Assembly: GCA_018857735.1 (NCBI GenBank)
Contig: JABMCL010002848.1
Location: 132,501 to 196,500, forward strand
Length of the DNA: 64,000 nt
Reading direction: 5' to 3'
From: Alviniconcha marisindica
Taxonomy: Eukaryota > Mollusca > Gastropoda > Provannidae
Shown here in pieces: positions 33,395 to 45,504 of the stretch. A model generated the notes under the pieces. That model was given only the letters and a program-made list of their open reading frames with translations, was not told the DNA's origin and searched no databases. Positions within the stretch are counted from its first letter, which is position 1. Every line of letters begins with the position of its first letter. The translations under genes and the position numbers were made by a program.

Positions 33395-33691
33395 ATGGCT
33401 TTGCCAAATTTTCATCCATTTCCCGTTCACAGCAATGAACAATCGTCCGGTGTTCGGTGGAGAAAATACATTCACAAGTTTGAAAACCTTTTGTGTGCAC
33501 TCGATGTGCATGACGATACAAGGAAGAAAGCACTCCTTCTTCACTACATAGGAGATGAAGCCTATGACCATTTCAACAGTTTTTCAGATGAACAAAAGGG
33601 AGTAGGTTCAGTGAACGCAGAAGGAGAAGCAAATGAGTACGAAACACTAAAACACTCATTTACAACCTACTTCACACCAAAACAAAATTAA
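33395..33691 (+). pseudogene. Gypsy gag, N-terminal part (frameshifted at its end)
   Basis: The likely start is the ATG at 33395 (MALPNFHPF). The frame reads a retrotransposon capsid-like sequence (WRKYIHKFENLLCAL, LLHYIGDEAYDHF) and meets a stop at 33689-33691. The same protein continues in another frame from about 33690 (LYEIYKFRQAKQ), so there is a one-base frameshift near the A-rich CCAAAACAAAATTAAACC. Upstream codons from 33362 lack an ATG. Confidence 0.75.
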
Positions 33692-35367
33692 ACCTATATG
33701 AGATATATAAATTTCGACAGGCGAAACAAACGCGAGGAGAAATGATTGATGAGTTTCACACAAGACTTAGAACGCTGGCAAACACCTGCGATTTTCATGA
33801 CGTCAAACAAGAAATACTGACACAAATCTTACATGGATGTCTGAGAAGAAGAGGATTGATGACAGATTTACCTCTCGATCAACTTCTGGCTGAAGCTAGA
33901 TCACATGAACTTGCTGAATGCAGAGCAGCTGAGACTGAGGGTGTGACTGTCGGTGTCAACAAGGTGACACAATTCAGACGTGGTCGTGGTCGTTATCGCG
34001 GTAGTTCGAACAGAGGCAGTTCCAGTCATGGACCCACCAGCGGAGATCAGTCTGATCGTGGTGGTAGTCGTAGTCGCTACAACAGCAGAGGTCGTGGTGT
34101 TTTTTCACACCGTAAATCTTCTAATCGGGGTGGACTTTCACAGCATGGTGCCACGAGTACTTGCCGTTATTGTGGTGGTCCCTTCCCACACCCCACTCCC
34201 TGTCCTGCCAAAGGGAAACAGTGCAGATCGTGCCAGAAAATTGGACATTTTGCTCGAGTCTGTGAATCGACGAATCGTGAGGTGAGACAAGTAATGCAAG
34301 GAATTGAAAGTGATTTTTCAGATGGTGTGGACGACGTACAGTTTGTCTTTGCAATCAATAACAGTGTGACCAAGACTCCCACTGTTGAAACACGTATCTG
34401 TGACACAAACATCAGTTTTCTCATCAACACGGGTGCTTCAATAAACATCATTGATTACCAATCCTATCAAAAGATTTATCCAAGACCCAAACTACAGCAT
34501 CATTCACCCATGATCTATGCGTATGGATCTCAGTCAGCATTGCCTGTCATTAGTAACTTTTCTACTCAGATCATGCACAAGAATGCCAACACAACGTCAA
34601 CATTCTACGTTGTCAAGACTGACTCGAAATTAACTCATGGCAATCTTCTCAGTGGTGAAACTGCACAGAAACTTGGAATCTTACAGTTCGCGCTGCCATC
34701 CTCCATGCAAGCAAATTTAACACCGATGAATGTCTCTGAACAGTTTTCCAAACTCTTCGCTGATGGCGTTGGCAAAATTTCAGACATCAAAATCAAGCTT
34801 CATATTGACCCGTCAGTGCAGCCAGTGTCCCAGCGACACAGAGGTATTCCATTTCATGTCCGAAAGGATGTTGAGGCCGAACTCGACAGACTGGAGAAAC
34901 TGGATATCATTGAAAAGGTCGATGGTCCAACTCCATGGGTCAGCCCGATTGTTGTTGTACCGAAAGCTGATGGGGGAGTTAGATTATGCATCGACATGCG
35001 GGAACCCAACAAAGCCACCAGAAGAGAGAAACACATCATGCCCACTCTCGGTGATCTGATCTCAGACCTTAACGGCTCCACGGTATTTAGCAAGCTGGAC
35101 TTGTCCAATGCGTATCATCAGCTTGAACTTGACGAAGCCAGTGGTCAGGTTACGACATTCACTACACACGATGGTATTCGACGTTACAAGCGCTTGTTGT
35201 TTGGAGTGAATGCAGCTGCCGAGATATTCCACAACACCGTAGCAGAGATACTATCTGACATTCCAGGCGTCCGAAACTTGTCAGATGACATCATCATCTT
35301 TGGGAAGACTCAAGCAGAACACGACATCAGTCTTCAAGCAACACTAAAAAGGCTTGAGGAGAGATGA
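33692..35367 (+). pseudogene. Gypsy gag C-terminus, protease and reverse transcriptase
   Basis: This is a single long frame. After the rest of gag comes a Gly/Arg/Ser-rich stretch and two zinc knuckles at 34162-34262 (C-x2-C-x5-H-x3-C, then C-x2-C-x4-H-x4-C). The protease active-site motif at 34420-34440 reads LINTGAS, with Asn (34426-34428) where the catalytic Asp is expected. The RT part shows SPIVVVPKADGGVRLCIDMR, FSKLDLSNAYHQLEL and the catalytic box NLSDD at 35275-35289. The frame ends at an in-frame TGA (35365-35367) in the middle of the polymerase, so it cannot make a full Pol. Confidence 0.85.
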
Positions 35368-36046
35368 GCGAAGCTGAACAAAGGAAAATGCAAATTTTCT
35401 GTTCACGAACTTACCTTTCTTTGGTCACGTGTTTAGTGCTGAAGGAATCAAAGCTGATCCGAAGAAGATAGACACAATTGTCAACTGTGAAGCTCCGAAA
35501 AACGTCAACGAAATTCGGTCCTTCCTGGGAATGGCACAGTATGTTGCGCGTTTCATCCCTGACTTCGCATCCCGGACGGAACCTCTCCGCAGGCTGACAA
35601 GGAAAGATGTTCCATGGGAGTGGACACAGCAGGAACAAGAAGCATTCGACAGCATCAAAGAAGCATTAACAAGTACACAAGTCATGGCGTATTTCAATCC
35701 TGCCAAACAGACAGAAGTTCTTGTTGATGCCAGCCCGGTCGGTGTGGGTGCGATCCTAGCGCAAGAGGGAAAAATCATCGCTTACGCCAGCAGAGCGCTG
35801 ACAGATGTAGAACAAAGGTATTCACAGACAGACAGGGAAATGCTAGCCGTTGTCTTCGGTGTCGAACATTTTCATCTACACCTGTATGGATCGAATTTCA
35901 CGGTCTACACTGACCATAAACCCCTGCTTGGTATCTACAAGAGTCAAAAATCAGCGACCACTCGCATTGAGAGATGGCGTCTCCGGCTCACTCCATATGA
36001 CATGACATTGAAATATCGTCCCGGACGAAACGATCAACCCCGCTGA
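35368..36046 (+). pseudogene. Gypsy RT end and RNase H (frameshifted)
   Basis: RT sequence continues past the TGA in the same frame (AKLNKGKCKFSVHEL) to about 35415. There a frameshift in CCTTTCTTTGG moves it to the frame 35429-36046. That frame carries ADPKKIDTIVNCEAPKN, the RNase H motif VLVDASPVGVGAILAQ, and YSQTDREMLAVVFGVEHFHL with YTDHKPLLG. Stop at 36044-36046, with the expected continuation (PADYVSRQ) one frame over. Confidence 0.8.
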
Positions 36047-37219
36047 TTATGTCAGTCGTCAACCCCAGGACATTCCAAAACTTGAAAACGCAGCAGAAGC
36101 ATACGTCAGCTACGTTTGCAAGAACGCAGTTCCAAAGTCGATGAGGCTAGAAGAGGTTCGCAAAGAGACACAGAAAGACTCTACGATGAGAAAGCGACCC
36201 AGACAGGCCAGTGGACGAAAGATCTCACTGATTACGTCAGATTCAAAGATGAACTCTCTGTATCCTCTGGTGTGATTCTACGTGATCACAGATTGATCAT
36301 CCCCGATTCTCTACGCAAGAAGGTCATTGAAATCGCACATGCTTCTCACCAAGGAATAGCGAAGACAAAACGGCTGATTAGAGAGAAAGTCTGGTTTCCT
36401 GGGATCGACAAGAAAGTTGAACAGGCGGTCAAATCATGCATTCCGTGTTTGGCGTGTGTAGCCAGTCCTGCTCAGCGTGAACCACTTTCCATGACAACTC
36501 TACCCTCTGGTCCATGGATGGAAGTTGCAGTCGACCTTGCAGGTCCCTTCCCATCGGGGGAATACCTTCTTGTCGTCATTGATGAGTATAGCAGGTTCCC
36601 AGAAGTTGATGTCATTTCATCTACCTCTGCCAAAACTGTTATTCCACATCTTGACATGATCTTTTCTCGCCATGGTATCCCTGATGTAGTGAAAACTGAT
36701 AATGGCCCGCCCTTCAACGGAAATGAGTTCCAGACATTCAGCAAAGACTTTGGGTTTCATCACCGTAAGGTAACTCCTCTGTGGCCAGAAGCAAATGGTG
36801 AAGCAGAACGATTCATGGCCACACTGAATAAACATGTCCGAGCGGCAACAGCTGAGGACTCTAACTGGAAGAATCAACTTCCCCAGTTTCTGAGGCATTA
36901 CAGAGCTACACCCCATTGCTCGACCCAAGTCTCTCCTTTTGAAGCCCTCACAGGCCGGAAAATGCGAGTCGGTCTCCCTGAACGACCCCTTCCACACTCT
37001 GATCCCTCTGCATCCCTACATTCCCGAATGGTGCAGAATGACAAGATCAGCAAGCAGAAGATGAAGGACCATGCAGACACGAAACGTCACGCCAAGCCTT
37101 CGGACCTCATCCCTGGTGATCATGTATTGGTCATACAACCCAAGACCAATAAGCTGAAGCCCCTGTTCAACACCAAATCCTACATCATCGAAGGGCAGCA
37201 TGATCACAGCCAAAAATAA
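36047..37219 (+). pseudogene. Gypsy integrase (frameshifted at both ends)
   Basis: After a further frameshift near 36185, the frame reads a zinc-binding domain (HASHQGIAKTKRLI ... CIPCLAC), then the integrase core: Asp in VAVDLAGPF, Asp in KTDNGPPFNG and Glu in ANGEAERF, with 35 residues between the second Asp and the Glu (D,D-35-E). The catalytic triad is therefore intact although the ORF is broken. It ends at a stop at 37217-37219. Confidence 0.85.
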
Positions 37220-37570
37220 GTCACACCGCATTGTCCGCACTCATCGCACTTCAGGCGCATCCCAAAGCATGTGCCTGTTCCTGAAGAAGAGGAGGAGGAA
37301 GAAGAGTTTCTGAATCCCGAGCCGGTCCAGTTCGTCAAAACACACTGTTCACCACGGCAGACGCTGCGATCACCGAGGTCCCAAGTGCAGCCCTTATCAG
37401 GGTCCCAGGCTTCAGCCACGCCGAGGTCCAGGTCAACAGCCACAGCTACACCAGGTCCAGTCGCAGCTACATCCGCTGACAACATTACTAATCCAACAAC
37501 TGCAGCGCAGCGACCTGTCCGTGTTCGGAAGGCTCCAGCATATATGAGCGACTATGTTGTGAATAGTTAA
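37220..37570 (+). pseudogene. Gypsy Pol C-terminal tail
   Basis: The tail resumes in the integrase frame from about 37250 (RRIPKHVPVP), while the bases between 37198 and 37250 read in another frame, consistent with two compensating frameshifts. It is acidic (eight Glu), then Pro/Ser/Thr-rich, and ends with RPVRVRKAPAYMSDYV, a basic-then-aromatic ending typical of this type of Gypsy Pol. Confidence 0.7.
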
Positions 37571-37608
37571 ACCTCCACAATAAATGAGAACAATATGAAT
37601 ATTGAGAG

Positions 37609-37609
<1 letters not shown>

Positions 37610-37643
<34 letters not shown>
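37610..37643 (+). repeat. Poly-C tract (about 34 C) inside the Gypsy element
   Basis: Uninterrupted C run between the pol stop and the 3' LTR. It is not expected in an LTR retrotransposon. Confidence 0.95.
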
Positions 37644-37645
<2 letters not shown>

Positions 37646-37798
37646 GAAAAATAATAATAATCTCCTCACGTATTTAACACGATGTGGAAAACAACAATAG
37701 AGACGATTTAATTATTTGGATTTTATTAATAGACGAAGATTCAAGCTGTACATCAATTAATGTAACTGTGTAGTTTTATCTCCTCTTCAGTATGCATT

Positions 37799-37814
37799 CA
37801 AAGGTGAGGAGGGA
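37799..37814 (+). promoter_or_regulatory. Gypsy polypurine tract
   Basis: AAAGGTGAGGAGGGA lies directly before the 3' LTR, where the primer for plus-strand DNA synthesis is expected. Confidence 0.65.
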
Positions 37815-38071
37815 TGTAATGTCGAACTAGCAGACAAGATAATGCTAATCAGCATTATCTCCCTTATATTTATATTTGCACATGCGCCGGTACTAAGCAA
37901 CTTGATATACACAAAACATGCGCAGTGACACTAACTGGAAAACGCCCACCTAACCGTGATCCAGAGTTGCAACGGACAGAGCTGGTGCAAGACACCAAAG
38001 CCTTGATGGTGCAAGACACCAAAGCCTTGATGGTGCAAGACACCAAAGCCTTGATGGTGCAAGACACCAAA
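37815..38071 (+). mobile_element. Ty3/Gypsy 3' LTR (257 bp)
   Basis: Same sequence as the 5' LTR except one substitution and four, not three, copies of the 24-base unit at its right end. It is followed directly by the duplicated target GCAAC and by 26-bp minisatellite. Confidence 0.9.
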
Positions 38072-38860
38072 GCAACCAGATTCTATTCGGCGACCTGGCG
38101 ACCAGACTGTACACAGCGACCTGGAGGCCAGATTATATATGGCGACCTGGCGACCACTCTATACGGCGACCTGGCGACCACTATATACGGCGACCTGAAG
38201 ACCAGATTCTATACAGCGATCTGGAGACCGGACTCTATATGGCGACCTGAAGACCAGATTCTGCAAGGCGACCTGGCGACACCTCTATACGGCGACCTGG
38301 CGACCACTCTATACGGCGACCTGAAGACCAGATTCTATACGGCGATCTGGAGACCGGACTCTATATGGCGACCTGAAGACCAGATTCTGCAAGGCGACCT
38401 GGCGACCAGGCCAGACTCAATACGGCAACCTGGAGACCAGACTCTATACGGCGATCTGAAGACCAGATTCTGTACGGCGACCTGAAGACCAGACTCTATA
38501 CGGCGACGTGAAGACTCTACTGGACGACCAGGAGACAAGACCTTTTTTCCGCCACACTGAGATTATAGATCTATACTGACTGGAGACCAGACTCCATACC
38601 TCGACCTAGAGGCCATACTCTATACGGCGACCAGGAAACCATACTCTATACGGCGACCAGGAAACCATACTCTATACGGCGACTAGGAAACCATTCTGTG
38701 CTGGAACCTGTAGCCAGGAGACCATACCATGAGGCGACCAGGAGACAATACTCTATACGTTGACCAGGAGACCAGACTCTATACGGTGACCAGCAGACCA
38801 GACTATGTAGGACTACTTGGAGAACAGACTCTACAAAGTGACTTGGAGACCTTTCAGTAT
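38072..38860 (+). repeat. 26-bp minisatellite, right part
   Basis: It continues the array broken by the Gypsy element. It includes a longer-order duplication: the stretch near 38160-38270 recurs near 38285-38395 with GGAGACCGGACTCTATATGG and AGATTCTGCAAGGCGACC in both. It degenerates after about 38560. Confidence 0.92.
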
Positions 38861-39290
38861 ACGTCTCAATAATCTCGACATTTTGTGTTTTGCTTTGTTT
38901 TGGCTCCAGAACGAACAAAAGTAAAACGTTTCAGGTCTGTTAATTCCGGTTGGGTTGATCGATAGTTTACAGTGTAATAACGGCGGTTCCTGAAGCAGTA
39001 CCAGAGGTGATGGAGTTTATACACCTCTCTGACCGTCGTACGCTCGTTGCTCGATCACTTCTGCAAGATTCATTTGCCTCTTGTTTATGCAGGGATACAC
39101 CGTTCCTATGCGGTCCATTTTCTGTCAGCGCCGCTGTTCCTCACTGGTGCAGTCACGAGGACTACAAATTCAGTTTCAATCAATCATTTACCGAAAGAAA
39201 ACACTTACATGCCCTACAGGATATTGCGTCCTGGTTGCGGCCGATGCTGTAGTTTTCTCACTTTGCCTCCTTTTTTCTTTTCTTACCCCC
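38861..39290. other. No gene recognised
   Basis: Single-copy-looking sequence; plus frames near 39010-39250 have no recognisable domain. Confidence 0.4.
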
Positions 39291-39710
<420 letters not shown>

Positions 39711-39712
<2 letters not shown>

Positions 39713-40290
39713 AAAGACTCATTTACTGAAGATGACAGTTCTGTGGCAGAGCCGGCAGCAAGTTAAGTCGGGGCCGGGTCAGGTGGGCTGTTAAAAGGAA
39801 GGCATTAAACAAATCTTATCGTAGCCCCATTACCTCACCAACAGTCGCCAGAAAACTGAAAGCACTCGAGGAAGACGTTCACTTTCACTACTCTATTCTA
39901 AAACACGCTCTTGACACGCTAAATACAGAGCTAGCGAACATTACGCAGCAACTAAAAAATGAAAGCAAATGTTATGCCTCGGCCCGAATTGATCCCTTAG
40001 AAAATGAATGCTCCCTACTCAAAACAAAACTCCGAAAGGTCGAACAGGAAAAGCAAAAAGTGAAATCCGACGTTGGTGTAAAAAAGAAAAGAAAGCCTTA
40101 CTACAGTCTAAAATAAGCAGTCTCCGTGAATCCACCACTACACCCTCACAACCACCCAATGAACACCGCCATCTTCCACAACCTGCACACCCATCACAAC
40201 TCCCCAATCTGATCGGAACACCTCCACCCTCCTTTTCGGCAGTACTCCAGAGAAAAAGCACACCATCATCAAGACACCTGGAAACATAGG
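39711..40290 (+). pseudogene. Broken coiled-coil ORF, probably a retroelement ORF1 remnant
   Basis: From about 39788 one frame without an ATG runs to a stop near 40115 and reads a charged heptad-like helix (KLKALEEDVHFHYSILKHAL, LENECSLLKTKLRKVEQE). After a shift near 40060 the neighbouring frame continues it (KKEKKALLQSKISSLREST) into a Pro-rich tail, PPPSFSAVLQ, stopping near 40289. Upstream, DSFTEDDSSVAEPAAS in a third frame emerges from the (TC)n tract. The layout (coiled coil plus Pro-rich tail, broken frames, microsatellite edge) suggests a LINE ORF1 or similar; a decayed host gene is possible. Confidence 0.45.
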
Positions 40291-40329
40291 CGCTGAAACG
40301 TACACTTGGGCAGCTATTGCACATCCTTC

Positions 40330-40530
40330 GAACGTACACTGACTGTCTTCGTGTTTTTTTCTGTGTCATGTTACTGTTATGTTTCTGTTATTGTTGCTGT
40401 TTGTTTATTTGTTGTTGCTGTTGTTGTTTAGCTTCTTCTCTTCTTCTTTTTCTCCCTTCTTTCCTCCCCCCCCCCCCCCTTTTTGGGGGGGTGGGGTGGG
40501 GGTGGGAGTCAGGGGGGGGGGGCGTTCAGC
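40330..40530 (+). repeat. Low-complexity GTT/TTC and poly-C/poly-G stretch
   Basis: GTTGTTGCTGTT-rich sequence, then a C run (about 40466-40478) and G-rich tracts to about 40522. Confidence 0.8.
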
Positions 40531-40543
40531 CGGTCAGTGGTCG

Positions 40544-40770
40544 CTACCGCTGTGTCCATAGACTCATCAGCCAGGTCCGCACGTCACGCCTCTTCTGGAT
40601 CAGCACTTTGACCCCGGTGCTCTCAGACCGGAGCCCACGCACCATCCCGCACGCCGGCGTTCTGACGTTGCCAGCGTCATCAGTGACGTCATCTGTCAGC
40701 CTGGAGGAGCACGTCAGTACAAACAGGTCAAGGCGGCTGAGCGGTGTGGGGCTGGTGCGTGTTGTTCCAG
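40544..40770 (-). CDS. Weak candidate 3'-terminal exon of an unknown gene
   Basis: On the minus strand a good acceptor (TTCTACTTCTCGCTTTCAG) precedes 75 codons open to a TAG at 40544-40546, with protein such as LSRLDLFVLTCSSRLTDDV. The composition is mixed and non-repetitive. No upstream exon was found and no family is recognised; the plus strand is also open here, which weakens the case. Confidence 0.25.
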
Positions 40771-41023
40771 CTGAAAGCGAGAAGTAGAAAAACAGACGTC
40801 ATCCTCAAAGGCACGTCATCGTCAAAACACAAAATAAAATTGATCAATTCAGCATTTTAAAAAAAAAGAAACTGCTATTGTTGTGTTTGTTTGTTTGTTT
40901 GTTTGTTTGTTTGTTGCTGTTGTCTTGTTGTTTTTTGTTTGTTTATTTTATGATTAGTTTTTTATTTTTTGTTTTTGTTGAATGCATTTGGCAGTGAACA
41001 ACTTCATATCACGGGTGACCACA

Positions 41024-41490
41024 GAATGTTCAGTCGGGAACGCTACAACCACCACAACAATGAAACACAGTGTTCAGCTGGGAATGCTACAACCACCACA
41101 ACAATGAAACAGAGTGTTCAGCCAGGAACGCTACAACCACCACAACAATGAAACAGGGCAGCCGAAAAGTCAAACATGGATTTCGGGGAAACTCAACCAC
41201 CACAACAGAAACACAGGTGTTAGGGGAACGCTACAACCACCACAACAATGAAACACAGAGTGTTCAGATGGGAACGCTACAACCAGCACAACAATAAAAC
41301 ACAGAGTGTTCAGATGGGAACGCTACAACCACCACAACAATGAAACAGAGTGTTCAGCCGGGAACGCTACAACCACCACAACAATGAAACACGAGTGTTC
41401 AGCCGGGAACGCTACAACCACCACAACAATGAAACACAGAGTGTTCAGATGGGAACACTACAACCACCACAACAATAAAACGCAGACGAA
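41024..41490 (+). repeat. 46-bp minisatellite, ~10 copies
   Basis: The unit contains GGGAACGCTACAACCACCAC followed by AACAATGAAACACAGAGTGTTC-like sequence. One unit near 41150-41210 is rearranged. Confidence 0.95.
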
Positions 41491-41837
41491 CAGAAAAATC
41501 TGGTTTTCTTGTCCTGAAAACGCGCCTCGTCCATGATCCAGGGGACTGACTGCTGAAGTTCTGGTTTTATCCTCAGGCTGATAACTGCTTCAGGTTAAAC
41601 AAACAACTCAACACAAAAAGCTTTACGGCCGCGTCCGGCCGTGGCAGATAACCAGACAGCCTAGCTGCTGATCCTCGTGAGATAATCCGTCAGTTTTCCT
41701 CCTCAGCCTTTGCTCACAACGTGACGTGTGTGAATCGGCCGTTATCTCAGTGCTTACTGACACTGACGTGGCGGCGGTGATCGTATACGACTCACGTGAG
41801 GCGTTGGTACGGGCTCAGTGCCGGGTGTTGGAAGTTG

Positions 41838-42360
41838 TTGGTACAAAATGCCGGTTTCCAGACGTTGCGAAGTTGTTGGTACAAAATGCCGGTGTCCAGA
41901 CGTTGCGAAGTTGTTGTTAAAAAATGCCGGTTTCGAGACGTTGCGAAGTTGTTGTTACAAAATGCCGGTTTCCAGACGTTGCGAAGTTGTTGTTACAAAA
42001 TGCCGGTTTCCAGACGTTGCGAAGTTGTTGTTACAAAATGCCGGTTTCCAGACCGCGTTGCGAAGTTGTTGGTAGAAAATGCCGGTTTCCAGACGTTGCG
42101 AAGTTGTTGGTAGAAAATGCCGGTTTCCAGACGTTGCGAAGTTGTTGGTACAAAATGCCGGTTTCCAGACGTTGCGAAGTTGTTGTTACAAAATGCCGGT
42201 TTCCAGACGTTGAGAAGTTGTTACAAAATGCCGGTTTCCAGACCGCGTTGCGAAGTTGTTGGTAGAAAATGCCGGTTTCCAGACGTTGCGAAGTTGTTGT
42301 TACAAAATGCCGGTTTTCAGACGTTGCGAAGTTGTTGGTACAAAATGCCGGTTTCTAAAC
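41838..42360 (+). repeat. 38-bp minisatellite, ~14 copies
   Basis: The unit contains ATGCCGGTTTCCAGACGTTG and CGAAGTTGTTG. Two units carry a GACCGCG insert (about 42050 and 42240), suggesting block duplication of about 190 bases. Confidence 0.96.
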
Positions 42361-42362
42361 AT

Positions 42363-42535
42363 TGCCTATTCCGAAGCCACACATGAAGTGCGAACATCTT
42401 CAGCCACACATGAAGTGCGAACATCTTCAGCCACACATGAAGTGCGAACATCTACAGCAGAACTTCTCTCGGAACAGCAACCCCTAAAGAGAGACGACGA
42501 GAAAGAAAGAAAGAAAGAAAGAAAGAAAGGTGACC
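42363..42535 (+). repeat. 27-bp repeat x3 and a (GAAA)n run
   Basis: Three copies of CACACATGAAGTGCGAACAT-type units to about 42455, then GAAA units at about 42504-42530. Confidence 0.92.
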
Positions 42536-42649
42536 TCACAAGAGAACTATGAAGAAGAGTGTTTATGTGGCGTGTTCTTAAAACAGCCTTTGGCTAAAAG
42601 CGGCTGATGCAGTTACACATTAAACATACATATATTTTGAAATATTATG

Positions 42650-42862
42650 TTTGGGGAGGAATAGCTCAGTTTGTAGCGGAGAGTCGAACCGAAAAGCCAG
42701 GCGCAGTCTCACGCGGGTTCGAGTCCCCGGTGCGGTAAGGGATTTTTCTCCCAGTCAACTTTCACTACGGTGTTCGTGTAGCCCATGTGTGCAATCGCAT
42801 GCATCAACTTCTAGTTGTGCACGTTAAAAGTCCCCAAAACTGGCGGCCATACTACTGTTTGG
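42650..42862 (+). mobile_element. tRNA-derived SINE, family C
   Basis: The head has an A-box-like AATAGCTCAGTTTGTAG and a good B box GCGGGTTCGAGTCCCCG, about 45 bases apart. The body contains CATGCATCAACTTCTAGTTG and GTGCACGTTAAAAGTCCC, a block reminiscent of molluscan SINEs. It is not a working tRNA: the stems do not close. The right end is uncertain. Confidence 0.75.
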
Positions 42863-43065
42863 CAACACGAAAATACTACACATTCTGGTAGGAATGGGTA
42901 GCGCTGCTCAGTCATGCGGCAGCTGCGTAGTCTTACCCAGGCAAGGCGACCCAGATTTCACGCAAGGTTTTTTGTTCAGTTCCATGGGACATTTCTTCCG
43001 GCAGAGGTTGCAGGGGAGTCAGAGGAATACGAATACAGGCCTACTGATATACTGATATATCCACA

Positions 43066-43082
43066 CACACACACACTCACAC

Positions 43083-43178
<96 letters not shown>

Positions 43179-43320
43179 AGAGCAGACAGCAGACGAAGCA
43201 CGACAGACAGACAGACGACAGACGAGACAGAGAAGAAGAGAAGACAGACGACAGAGACAGAGACGAGACAGAGACTGCAGAGCGGACGACAGAGACAGAG
43301 AGATGCACAGAACTGTGACT
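43066..43320 (+). repeat. (CA)n followed by GACAGA-rich low-complexity sequence
   Basis: CA run to about 43156, then GA and GACAGACGA-like words to about 43310. Confidence 0.9.
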
Positions 43321-43352
43321 GCACACACACGACACTAGTATAGTCGTTCAGT

Positions 43353-44157
<805 letters not shown>

Positions 44158-44795
44158 CACTTAGTGATAAAGACAGTTTTTCTTTTACTAATAAAGACAG
44201 TTTTTCTTTACTAATAAAGACGGTTTTTCTTTACTAATAAAGACAGTTTTTCTTTAGTGATAAAGACAGTTTTTCTTTAGTAATGAAGACAGTTTTTCTT
44301 CAATGATAAAGACAGTTTTTCTTTAGTAATAAAGACGGGGGGTTTTCAGTGATAAAGACAGTTTTTCTTTAGTAATAAAGACGGTTTTTCTTTAGTGATA
44401 AAGACAGTTTTTCTTTAGTAATAAAGACAGTTTTTTTCAGTGATAAAGACAGTTTTTCTGTAGTAATAAAGACGGTTTTCAGGCTTTAGTGATAAAGACA
44501 GTTTTTCTTTAGTAATAAAGACAGTTTTTCTTCGGTGATAAAGACAGTTTTACTTTAGTAATCAAGACAGTTTTCAGGCTTTAGTGATAAAGACAGTTTT
44601 TCTTTAGTGATAAAGACAGTTTTTCTTTAGTAATAAAGACAGTTTTTCTTCAGTGATAAAGACAGTTTTTCTTCAGTGATAAAGAGTTTTTTCTGTAGTA
44701 ATAAAGACGGTTTTCAGGCTTTAGTGATAAAGACAGTTTTTCTTTAGTGATAAAGGCAGTTTTTCTTTAGTGATAAAGACAGTTTTTCTAACAAA
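44158..44795 (+). repeat. 23-bp minisatellite, ~28 copies
   Basis: Units of AGTGATAAAGACAGTTTTTC plus TTT, with AATAA and CAGTG variants and a few TTTTCAGGCTTTAG units. Confidence 0.95.
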
Positions 44796-44939
44796 GACGA
44801 CAATATGCACACATACGGATAGATAGATAACTGATGCTTTAACGCACAGCCAACCATGACGGTTATATCAGGACGAACACATATACGGAAAAACTTGAAG
44901 AGCAACAACGTTCCACACATGCTGACCGAACTATGCAAC

Positions 44940-45145
44940 AACGTCAGCAACAGAGATGGGAGGGAGGGAGACAGACACAGAGAGACAGAGACGGAAAGAG
45001 ACAGACAGGGGAGGCAGTTGGGGGAGGTGGGAGCGGGACAGAGAGACTCAGAGAAATATAATAGGACTCGACGGACATTGAATGCAATGCAATCTCCGTG
45101 TGGATCTCGAGAGACAGAAAAAGATATAATTTAAAAAAAAAAAAA
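44940..45145 (+). repeat. GA-rich low complexity and poly-A
   Basis: GAGACAGA-type words to about 45060 and an A run at about 45133-45146. Confidence 0.6.
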
Positions 45146-45190
45146 AGTTAAACCAACGTTTCCCGGGAAAGTCCAAGGCTAATGTAGATC

Positions 45191-45424
45191 TTTAACCCCT
45201 TCACTGCCCCAGCCTGTACAATTTCCGGGCTGAAAGATACACGGAAACGCCTGCAAACAGTATATTTTCCGGTTATATAAAACATCTGCTTTCAATGCTA
45301 TGCGTTTTGATAAAAATCCTTTCACATGCCAGTGCGAAAAAGAAGACAAAAAGGCTGAACGGTTTCAAATTCCACACGTTTATTGTCGTCTACCAGTGAC
45401 ATCACGGCAGTGAAGGGGTTAAGC
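45191..45424. mobile_element. TTAA-flanked MITE, family P, copy 2
   Basis: Begins TTTAACCCCTTCACTGCC and ends GGCAGTGAAGGGGTTAA: a 17-bp perfect terminal inverted repeat including TTAA at both ends. The interior shares TATATTTTCCGG, CTTTCAATGCTATG and TGATAAAAATCCTTTCACATGCC-like words with 59131-59318. It is the best-preserved copy. No coding frame. Confidence 0.85.
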
Positions 45425-45504
45425 GTGTCCCAGGAAAATCACGATGTCAACCCGGCAGGTAATCACTGACTCACTGTTATCATCCCTTAGGACTGCAGGT
45501 GTTT

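Noticed and set aside
42650..42740. Functional tRNA gene
   Set aside because: A and B boxes are present but the acceptor and anticodon stems do not pair, and a SINE body follows.
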